Of a stretch of 64,000 bases of DNA, positions 11,739 through 18,624 are shown one piece after another. Below the pieces are notes generated by a model. The model saw nothing but the letters and a program-made list of their open reading frames with translations. It ran no database searches and was not told where the DNA came from. This stretch comes from G965202915 sp965205955. GTDB taxonomy: Bacteria; Pseudomonadota; Gammaproteobacteria; Eutrophobiales; Eutrophobiaceae. The stretch spans positions 2,501,084 through 2,565,083 of the forward strand of contig OZ242192.1 in the NCBI GenBank assembly GCA_965205955.1, given 5' to 3'. Both the position numbers and the translations under genes were made by a program. The stretch's first letter is position 1. The number at the start of each line of letters is the position of its first letter.

Positions 11739-12062
11739 TTGGAAAACCTGCGGCAAAAACCGGTGCGGCGTGCTGCCTATCAGGACATAGGCCTGCTTTT
11801 AGGCCCGGGCGTTTTTTTATTGATGATGATCCTGGGACAAGAGCAACTGTTCATGGATGCATTGGCCTGGCGGGTTGCCGCAATCGGCTTATGGATGGCA
11901 ATATGGTGGATGACGGAGGCCATCCCGGTACCGGTTACCGCTTTCCTTCCCATCGTATTATTCGCCCCAATGGGGATCTCTTCCATGAAGGCCGCCACTG
12001 CCATTATGCTGCTGCCGATATCATTCACTCCTGGAATCATTGCCCAAACGGAACGATCTTGA
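11739..12062 (+). pseudogene. remnant of an SLC13/DASS anion symporter
   Basis: The first 85 or so codons (TTG start) read as the N-terminus of a sodium-coupled dicarboxylate/sulfate transporter: LLLGPGVFLLMMILG, AWRVAAIGLWMAIWWMTEAI and PVPVTAFLPIVLFAPMGI. The frame then jumps from MKAAT directly to AIMLLPISF, a stretch that in full-length relatives lies roughly 80-100 residues further on (after the NxTAT motif). Most of the protein is missing after that, and the frame ends at 12062. This is an internally deleted and truncated gene, not a functional transporter. Confidence 0.65.
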
Positions 12063-12150
12063 CAAACCCAGATACCGCGTCGATGTGAAAATTGGGCAAC
12101 GTCTTGAACCCTGGATTGCGGCATTACAAAAAATGGATGCCGGGCTCTGA
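12022..12150 (+). pseudogene. C-terminal fragment of an unidentified gene
   Basis: In the frame overlapping the end of the transporter remnant, the sequence reads LDKPRYRVDVKIGQRLEPWI then AALQKMDAGL and a TGA at 12148-12150. It looks like a genuine protein tail, with no start of its own. It probably belonged to another gene whose front was lost in the same deletion that cut the transporter. I do not recognise the family. Confidence 0.35.
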
Positions 12151-12162
12151 ATACTGAATGAC

Positions 12163-12651
12163 TTATAGCGCCCTCTCCAGCACCACAAAACTGTAGTCAT
12201 ACTCATTCTCCTCATCCGCCCTGAAGTCCCGCCGCTCCGTTTCCCTCCACATTGCCCGGTCAAAATCGGGAAAACAGATCCCGCCCTCCACCTCGGCATG
12301 CACCTCGGTAAGATACAGCTTTGCGGCCAACGGCAGGGTTGCGGCATACAGACTACGCCCGCCGATGATCATCACCTGCTCATGGCCGCGGCATTGTTCC
12401 TGAACCTGAGCCAGATCATCCAGCACGGTGCAGCCCTCGGCCCGAAAATTCTTATCACGGCTCAGCACAATGTTTTCCCTCCCCGGCAACACCCTGCCAA
12501 TGGAGTCATGCGTCCCTCTGCCCATCACGATCCGCTTGCCCATGGTGAGCTGTTTGAAGTTCCGCAGATCGGCGGGCAGGCGCCAGGGGAGGCCGCCATT
12601 TCTGCCAATGACCCCATTGCGAGATATTCCGGCCACAATCGACAGCTTCAT
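12163..12651 (-). CDS. folA: dihydrofolate reductase
   Basis: 162 residues, the normal bacterial length. It reduces dihydrofolate to tetrahydrofolate with NADPH, resupplying the folate oxidised by thymidylate synthase. Family landmarks: MKLSIVAGISRNGVIGRNGG at the start, LPWRLPADLRNFKQLTMGK with the substrate-binding acidic residue, VMGRGTHDSIGRVLPGREN, and IIGGRSLYAATLP in the NADPH-binding region. The ATG at 12651 is chosen because it begins the conserved strand; a longer open frame upstream lies inside the efflux gene. The start overlaps the stop of the RND gene by 4 nt (ATGA), so translation is probably coupled and folA rides at the end of the efflux operon. Confidence 0.96.
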   Translation of the reverse strand: MKLSIVAGISRNGVIGRNGGLPWRLPADLRNFKQLTMGKRIVMGRGTHDSIGRVLPGRENIVLSRDKNFRAEGCTVLDDLAQVQEQCRGHEQVMIIGGRSLYAATLPLAAKLYLTEVHAEVEGGICFPDFDRAMWRETERRDFRADEENEYDYSFVVLERAL

Positions 12652-15600
12652 ACGGCCTTGAAATCGATCCGGAATAACAGGCTGTAAAGGACGGGCACCA
12701 GCAGCAGGGTCAGCAGGGTAGCGAAGGCTAAACCGAATATAATGGAGATGGCCATTGGTTTGAACATCGCAGTGCCTCCCCACCACAGCGGCAGCAGGCC
12801 GAATATGGTCGTTGCCGCCGTCAATAGAATCGGCCGCAAGCGTTGCTGGCAGGCGGCAATGACGGCATCGGCCGGCGCCTTGCCAAGCTGCTCTATTTCT
12901 ATTTTGACGCGGTCGAGCAGCACTATCGCATTGTTGATGATGATGCCGGACAGGGAAATGATGCCAAGTATGGTGAAAAACCCGAATGATGATTTCGCAA
13001 TCAACAGGCCGTAGGCAACGCCGATCAGGCCGAGAGGAATGGTGGCAAGGATTATAACAGACCGTCTTATCGAGTTGAATTGCACAACCAGTAGCAGCAG
13101 GATGATCATACCTGCGATCGGAAGTTTGGCTGCGATCGCGGCATTGGCCTTTTCCGTCTCTTCGGCCTCCCCACCTTCTGCATAATGATAGTCCCGCGGC
13201 CAGGATTGTTGCGCTTGATCCAGCCAGGGTAACAGTGCTCGATTGACTTCGGCAGCCGTCGTGCCGGGCTGCAACTGCGCCTGCAGTGTCATTGTTTTGT
13301 CGCGATCTCTGCGTTCAATCCGGCCAGGCTCGAATACCAGACGCACGTCGGCAACCTGTTTAAGAGGAACGGATCTGCCGCTCAATTGGGAATAGACACC
13401 GGTGCCATCCAGCTTGCCGATATCCTGCCGGTCGGCGATGATAGAGCGTAGCGTGATCGGGATCAGTTTGCCGCCTTCGCGATATTCGGTCATATCGATG
13501 CCGGCCAGGCTCGCCTTCAGAGAATAGGCCACATCCTCGCTTGTGACCCCGGCGCGCCTGGCCCGCTCCTGATCGACCTCGACCAGCAGCTTCTTGGTGC
13601 GCTTGCCCCAGGTATTTTTCACCGCAGTGATCAGTGGTTCTTGATACAGGCGAGTCTCTACTTGATCGGCGATTTTATACAACTGGTCAAATTCGGGGCC
13701 GGACAGGCGGATCTGCACGGGATAGCCGACAGGCGGGCCATTCTCCAAACGGCTCAGCCGTACGCGGAGATCGGGATGATGCCTCCGGACATACTGCTCA
13801 ATGCCCCGGATAACGACCTCGACGTCGCCGCCGTCTATGGTATTGGCGATCAAAAACGAGTTCGCCGGATTCGGCCAGGGCGGATTGAGGCCAAGCTCGA
13901 ACCGTGGGCCACCAGCCCCGATAAAGGTCATCCAGTTCTTTACCCGGGGGGCTTCGGAATCGATAAAGTTGCGTTGGATATATCGATCGATATCGCTCAT
14001 TATCCCCCGGCTGGATTCGATGGATGTGCCCAGCGGCATTTCAAAGGTGCCATTGAGCACGGGATCTTCCGACGGCGCTATGAATATCTTCGGCACGTAG
14101 TCAAGCGCATAGATTGCGGAAATGAATAGACCGATCGTCAATAGACTGAACAGGACCTTATTCCGCAGCGCCTTCAGCAGCATGGATGCATAAACGCGAT
14201 AACCCCAGCCGTTGAATTGGGGCGCATCCTGATGATTTGTGCGCTTTCTGCATACGGCGCGAGACGCCAGTATCGGGATGAAGGTCATCGACAACAGCCA
14301 TGAGATGAGCAATGTGATGGTCACGACATAAAAGATATCGGCGGTATATTCACCCACGGTCGACTCTGCCAGCGCAATGGGCATAAAGGCGGCGGCAGTG
14401 GTCAGCGAGGAGATGAGCAGCGGCAGAAATAATTCGCGCCCGGATTCGGTCGCGGCTTCAATGGCCGACAGCCCCTGCTCGTATTTCACCATCACCGACT
14501 CGACCATGACGATTCCATTATCCACCAGTAAACCCAGCGAGATGATCAGCGCCGCCAGCGAGATCTGATTGATTGTGATACCAAATACCTGCATCACGTA
14601 TAAGGCGATGATTATTGCGGCCGGGATCAGGCTGGCGACAACGGCGCCGATTGTGAGACCCAGCATGATAACCATGAGTACCGATACAATCCCGACCGCC
14701 TGCAACAGGTTTGTGATAAAACTATCGACATTCTGCTCTACCAGTTCGGCCTGAAACCATATTTTTTCCAACTCCAGCCCCCAGGGGTATTGGGCCCGGA
14801 TGTCGGGAATGATCCGGTTGAGTTGCTCGCCAAGTTTGAGTATATCGCCGCCTTCGCGCATGGAAATGGCAATGACCAAAGCAGGCCGCCCGTTGACGTG
14901 CGCGACGCTACGGGGCGGATCGGAATAGGCGCGGTATATATTGGCAATGTCACGGAGATGGACTACGCCGCCGTTCGGGATCTGAATGACGGTGTTGCGC
15001 AAATCGTCTATGGATTCGAAATTGCCGGTGGGCTCGAGTGCGATGCGCTCTCTGCCGGTAAGAATGTCGCCGCCGGAAGACAGTATATTCGCCGAGTTCA
15101 ATACGCCTGTAAGCTGCTGCGGTGAAACACCCAGTTCGGCAAGCCGGGCATTATTGTACTCGACATAAATGGCCTCCTGCTGGGAACCATGTATCTCAAC
15201 CTTGGCAACATCGGGAATTTTCAGCAGGCGATCGCGGATTTCATCGGCGGCGTCTTTCAACTCCACATAACTGTAGCCGTCGCCGGTCAGGGTATAAACA
15301 CTGCCGAATACATCGGAAAATTCATCATCTACAAAGGGGCCGTCTATGCCGGCGGGCAGATCCGGTGTGATGTCTTTGACCTTGCGCCTCAGGTCATCGA
15401 AAATGGGGCGCATGTCGCGGTAGGATTGGAGGAAATTAACACTGATAATGGATATGCCTTGACGGGATTCACTGGCAATGAAATCGACCTCCGGCATCTC
15501 CTGGATTTTCTTTTCGAGCTTGTCGGTTACCAGCAGCTCGATCCGTTCGGGACTGACGCCGGGCAGTCTGGTGGTGATGACGGCCACCCGCACAATGAAA

Positions 15601-15758
15601 CCCGGATCATTGGCCTTTGGCAATTCGATATAGGCCGCCAGACCGCTGACGATCAGCACGCCAACCAGAACGAAGGCTACGCGATCAAACCGGAATGCAA
15701 GCTGAGTAAGGCTAATGTAAACGCCCCCCTGCCGGGGCATATATCCCGACTTTGGCAA
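12648..15758 (-). CDS. RND-family efflux transporter, inner-membrane pump
   Basis: Proton-driven pump of the AcrB/HAE superfamily, about 1,020-1,036 residues. A transmembrane helix follows LTQLAFRFDRVAFVLVGVLI. Periplasmic loops come next, with VYTLTGDGYSYVELKDAADE in the first. Helices at 340-560 include LGLLVDNGIVMVESVMV, the TM4 segment, where only one of the two usual Asp residues is present. A second periplasmic loop and a C-terminal helix bundle finish it. The beginning is unusual: the codons before SLTQLAF (TTG at 15758 or ATG at 15740) come from the remnant of another RND gene. The native start appears lost, the equivalent position now being ATT. Adaptor and outer-membrane partners are encoded 1.75 kb upstream. 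Substrate unknown. Confidence 0.93.
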   Translation of the reverse strand: MPKSGYMPRQGGVYISLTQLAFRFDRVAFVLVGVLIVSGLAAYIELPKANDPGFIVRVAVITTRLPGVSPERIELLVTDKLEKKIQEMPEVDFIASESRQGISIISVNFLQSYRDMRPIFDDLRRKVKDITPDLPAGIDGPFVDDEFSDVFGSVYTLTGDGYSYVELKDAADEIRDRLLKIPDVAKVEIHGSQQEAIYVEYNNARLAELGVSPQQLTGVLNSANILSSGGDILTGRERIALEPTGNFESIDDLRNTVIQIPNGGVVHLRDIANIYRAYSDPPRSVAHVNGRPALVIAISMREGGDILKLGEQLNRIIPDIRAQYPWGLELEKIWFQAELVEQNVDSFITNLLQAVGIVSVLMVIMLGLTIGAVVASLIPAAIIIALYVMQVFGITINQISLAALIISLGLLVDNGIVMVESVMVKYEQGLSAIEAATESGRELFLPLLISSLTTAAAFMPIALAESTVGEYTADIFYVVTITLLISWLLSMTFIPILASRAVCRKRTNHQDAPQFNGWGYRVYASMLLKALRNKVLFSLLTIGLFISAIYALDYVPKIFIAPSEDPVLNGTFEMPLGTSIESSRGIMSDIDRYIQRNFIDSEAPRVKNWMTFIGAGGPRFELGLNPPWPNPANSFLIANTIDGGDVEVVIRGIEQYVRRHHPDLRVRLSRLENGPPVGYPVQIRLSGPEFDQLYKIADQVETRLYQEPLITAVKNTWGKRTKKLLVEVDQERARRAGVTSEDVAYSLKASLAGIDMTEYREGGKLIPITLRSIIADRQDIGKLDGTGVYSQLSGRSVPLKQVADVRLVFEPGRIERRDRDKTMTLQAQLQPGTTAAEVNRALLPWLDQAQQSWPRDYHYAEGGEAEETEKANAAIAAKLPIAGMIILLLLVVQFNSIRRSVIILATIPLGLIGVAYGLLIAKSSFGFFTILGIISLSGIIINNAIVLLDRVKIEIEQLGKAPADAVIAACQQRLRPILLTAATTIFGLLPLWWGGTAMFKPMAISIIFGLAFATLLTLLLVPVLYSLLFRIDFKAV

Positions 15759-15909
15759 CGCCGGAAATTTTCAGCGGACGATCGTGAATTTCACCGGCGG
15801 AGTCTTTCAACCCCACATAACTGCAGCCGTTCCCGCTCAAGGTATAAATACTGCCAAATATATCTTCATACCCGGCCTCATAGACCAGACTTAATTTCTT
15901 CCATGCCAA
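15712..15909 (-). pseudogene. decayed internal fragment of a second RND pump gene
   Basis: The translation contains YEDIFGSIYTLSGNGCSYVG then LKDSAGEIHDRPLKI and SGVAKVGIYAP. The intact pump has FSDVFGSVYTLTGDGYSY then VELKDAADEIRDRLLKI and PDVAKVEIHG at about residues 150-195. The two are clearly homologous but diverged, so this is not a sequencing duplicate. The fragment ends at a TAG (15712-15714) that overlaps the start region of the intact pump. With the piece at 17472-17500 it marks the former presence of a tandem RND gene. Confidence 0.75.
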
Positions 15910-16163
15910 AAATCTTTGCCCATATCCCAGGCTTTTTTTCTTCCCAAACCTGTTTTAAACATTTTTAAGAAATCTATCGTGAAAATATAATACTTTTTCA
16001 ATCTGGCCCTGCCTGCCGAGTATGTCAACAAATACAAACCATATAAAAGAAAAATGTGCAAATGTATCCATTTTGTTCTTAAATGTAGCACATATAGAGG
16101 AAATTAACATGCTGCATTATCTTTTGGGGGTTGATGATTTTTACAAAGTTATTAAGGAGAACA

Positions 16164-17471
16164 ATGACGGAAAATACCATCAGAAAAAGTGCCATTTTTG
16201 TTGACTTCGACAATGCTTTTCTGTCGCTAAGGGGAGGGCTAGGATCGACATCTCATGAGGCAACTATCTTTGCGGAAAATCCACTCTACTGGATGGATTG
16301 GCTGGCCCGTTTCGATCAGGAGCAAAACGACGAGATACAGCGTCGATTCTTGGTCCGGAGGTGCTACCTCAACCCGAAATCGTTTGGCATGTATCGGGCC
16401 AATTTTGTAACGGCAGGATTTGATATAGTGGATTGCCCATCACTCACCGCTGCCGGAAAAAACTCGGCAGATATTCGTATCGTGCTGGATGTAATGGGAT
16501 TCATTGATGATGATCGGTGCCCCGTTGAAGAGGTCTTTGTAATGTCCGCTGACACCGATTTTGCCCCTCTGCTTATCAAATTGAGACAACGAGACTTGCA
16601 AACGGTGGTCGTGGCAACTGGACAAACGACCCCGGTCTACCGGAACTCCTGTGACCTATTAATTGATGTGGATGATTTCATTGAAAACGCATTGCAGGCC
16701 GCTGAAAAATTAGACGAGGAGAAAGAGACCGTATCCGGTATCCAAACCATTGACGAACAAAAAGACTCAAGAATCAAGCCGATAATTAAGGAATGCAGAG
16801 AATATATTATCTCACTCGCCACTGATAAACCAATTTATCTAGCGAATCTGGCCAAAAAAGTAAAGGAACAATTTCCTGACATCGCTGAGTCTCGCTGGTC
16901 AGACTTCGGCTCGTTTATGGAAATGCTGGAAAGCATGGACCTCTCGCCGCTTGAGATAGAAAATAGGTACCAAGGGGGGATTTTATACGATCCCCAAAAA
17001 CACGATATAAAGCAGTTTAGCCACCATATTCTGTCGGAATCACAGTCAGGAGAATTCAAGAAAAACCACCCCGACATTGCACCGTTAGCAGAAAAGACCT
17101 CCGGAATCTCCGGAATACCCTGCTTGACTCCGGAACACTATCACGTGGTGTTTAAGGTAATATCAAAGATATTCAATGAAGAGGGCTATCAAGGGGGAGC
17201 ATCAGCATCTAAAATTCGGGCTAGTCTTGTGGAAGAATATGTGCCGATTAACAGAAAGGAAGTCAATTTTATCTTGCGCTGCATTTGGTTCACAGGGTAT
17301 CGTTTTACGAAGGGCGAGGAAAAACCTGAAATATTAGCTGAAAAATTCTTTGAAAACTTCCTTGCTCTATGTGGACGATCGCAATACTACCCTGAGAGAA
17401 ACGAGACAGACTTATTAAAACGCTGGCTCGTCGGTAATACCTCAAACACATACAACGAATCAAGCTCATAG
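16164..17471 (+). CDS. NYN-domain protein with C-terminal OST-HTH/LOTUS-like region
   Basis: 435 residues. Residues 8-190 form a NYN (PIN-like, LabA/DUF88) domain: FVDFDNAFLSL with the first catalytic Asp pair, NSADIRIVLDVMG, and VFVMSADTDFAPLLIKLR with the third acidic cluster. This fold gives metal-dependent RNA cleavage in characterised members. Residues about 215-300 (KPIIKECREYIISLA through FGSFMEMLESM) and about 325-420 look like winged-helix OST-HTH/LOTUS modules, which bind RNA; this is inference from pattern. The ATG at 16164 has an ideal AAGGAGA site 5 nt upstream; a 31-residue ORF at 16110-16204 overlaps it. The gene is markedly more AT-rich than its neighbours, lies against operon direction, and ends exactly at the edge of an RND remnant, all pointing to insertion. 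Confidence 0.8.
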   Translation: MTENTIRKSAIFVDFDNAFLSLRGGLGSTSHEATIFAENPLYWMDWLARFDQEQNDEIQRRFLVRRCYLNPKSFGMYRANFVTAGFDIVDCPSLTAAGKNSADIRIVLDVMGFIDDDRCPVEEVFVMSADTDFAPLLIKLRQRDLQTVVVATGQTTPVYRNSCDLLIDVDDFIENALQAAEKLDEEKETVSGIQTIDEQKDSRIKPIIKECREYIISLATDKPIYLANLAKKVKEQFPDIAESRWSDFGSFMEMLESMDLSPLEIENRYQGGILYDPQKHDIKQFSHHILSESQSGEFKKNHPDIAPLAEKTSGISGIPCLTPEHYHVVFKVISKIFNEEGYQGGASASKIRASLVEEYVPINRKEVNFILRCIWFTGYRFTKGEEKPEILAEKFFENFLALCGRSQYYPERNETDLLKRWLVGNTSNTYNESSS

Positions 17472-17500
17472 ATCCGGAATGCAGGCTGGTTAAGGCGCAT
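17472..17500 (-). pseudogene. first codons of a lost RND pump gene
   Basis: Ten nt after the adaptor stop, an ATG at 17500 opens MRLNQPAFR. The intact pump's first conserved residues are SLTQLAFRF, and the DNA matches over CTTAnnCAGCnTGCATTCCGG. The similarity ends at the stop codon of the NYN gene. This is the authentic start of an RND gene that once followed the adaptor directly, cut after about ten codons. Confidence 0.7.
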
Positions 17501-17510
17501 GCTTAGCTGT

Positions 17511-18599
17511 TTATTCGATGCTGACGCGCAGGCCGTCGCGCACGACATTGACCCCGGCTGTGACTACTCTGTCACCTTCATTCACCCCTTCGACAATTTC
17601 GAGGCCGGCGGCGGTAAGCTCCCCGGTGGTGACGGGTCGGCGGTGAATGATGCCAACGCCTTTTTCATCGCCTGGGCCGACTGTGTAAACGTAGCGCCCC
17701 GACAGGTCTTCGCCGACTGCGGCGGCGGGCACGATAAAGCGCCATTCGCCCGCGCCGGTATCCAATGCAAAGGAAACCTGTGCGGCCAGCCCGGAGCGGA
17801 AACCAGCCGGAGCCTCGACAAGTGCAACGGTCACGGGATAGGTCGATCCGGCGATGGCGGCGATCCCTACCTCGGTTACCTTGGCGTTGAAGGTTTTGCC
17901 CGGTATCGCGCTAAAGCTCACTTCTGCGTCCATATCTCTCCGGATCAAGGCAATCATGCTTTCAGGAATGGCTATTTCCACCTCGGATTGGTCGCCGCAG
18001 GTTACCAGCACGATCTTCTGGCCCGGACTTACATTTTCATTCACCTCTGCAAGAATGTCGGCAACACTGCACGGTTCGAAGGCCTCCAGTCTTGTGTAGG
18101 CGATATTCAGACGCGCAAGTTCCACGGCCCTTCTTGCCGAGTTTGCCTGCGCCTCACCGGATTCTGCGGTGGCACGAGCGGAGTCGAGTTCGTTTTTGGA
18201 GACATTATTGTTTTCATACAGGCCCTTTACCCGCTCGAAATTCGCCCGCGCATTTCTCAGTGCCGCCTCGGCCTGCGACAGGCTGGCCAGCGCCTGCTCC
18301 GTCTCCAACTGATATTTGGCCGGATCCAACTCGGCGATCAACTGCTCCGGGCGCAATCGATCACCGATTTTCACCGGTATGGATCGGATTGTGCCGGCCA
18401 CCCTGAAACTCAGGTTCGACTCGCGCCCGGCCTTTGCCAGCCCGGAAAAGGTGCGCGCATTGGCCGACGGCAGCACGGCAACAGTTTGATACCGCACGGG
18501 CCGCAACGCGGTTTCGGTCGCGCCCGTCTGTTCATTCGCCGGTTCACAGGAACTCAGCAGCAAAAGCGCGGCGGGATAAAACAGGGATGAGCGATGCAT
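17511..18599 (-). CDS. RND efflux periplasmic adaptor, lipoprotein
   Basis: About 362-residue membrane fusion protein that links the inner-membrane pump to the outer-membrane channel. The start MHRSSLFYPAALLLLSSCEP is a lipoprotein signal (lipobox LSSC), so the mature protein is anchored by an N-terminal lipid. Order: barrel-sandwich half (RVAGTIRSIPVKIGDRL), an alpha hairpin rich in Ala/Glu (EQALASLSQAEAALRNARAN to LARLNIAYTRLEA), the second barrel-sandwich half, then beta-barrel and membrane-proximal domains ending at RVVTAGVNVVRDGLRVSIE. The ATG at 18599 is preferred over an upstream in-frame start because of the signal peptide and a GGAGA site. It lies 25 bp downstream of the TolC-type gene. 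Confidence 0.92.
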   Translation of the reverse strand: MHRSSLFYPAALLLLSSCEPANEQTGATETALRPVRYQTVAVLPSANARTFSGLAKAGRESNLSFRVAGTIRSIPVKIGDRLRPEQLIAELDPAKYQLETEQALASLSQAEAALRNARANFERVKGLYENNNVSKNELDSARATAESGEAQANSARRAVELARLNIAYTRLEAFEPCSVADILAEVNENVSPGQKIVLVTCGDQSEVEIAIPESMIALIRRDMDAEVSFSAIPGKTFNAKVTEVGIAAIAGSTYPVTVALVEAPAGFRSGLAAQVSFALDTGAGEWRFIVPAAAVGEDLSGRYVYTVGPGDEKGVGIIHRRPVTTGELTAAGLEIVEGVNEGDRVVTAGVNVVRDGLRVSIE

Positions 18600-18624
18600 A
18601 GTGTATAGTCTCCGAAATAATTGT

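Noticed and set aside
12652..12786. N-terminal extension of dihydrofolate reductase by 45 residues
   Set aside because: The extension lies inside the RND gene and is unrelated to the family; the conserved start is at 12651 with an ATGA overlap.
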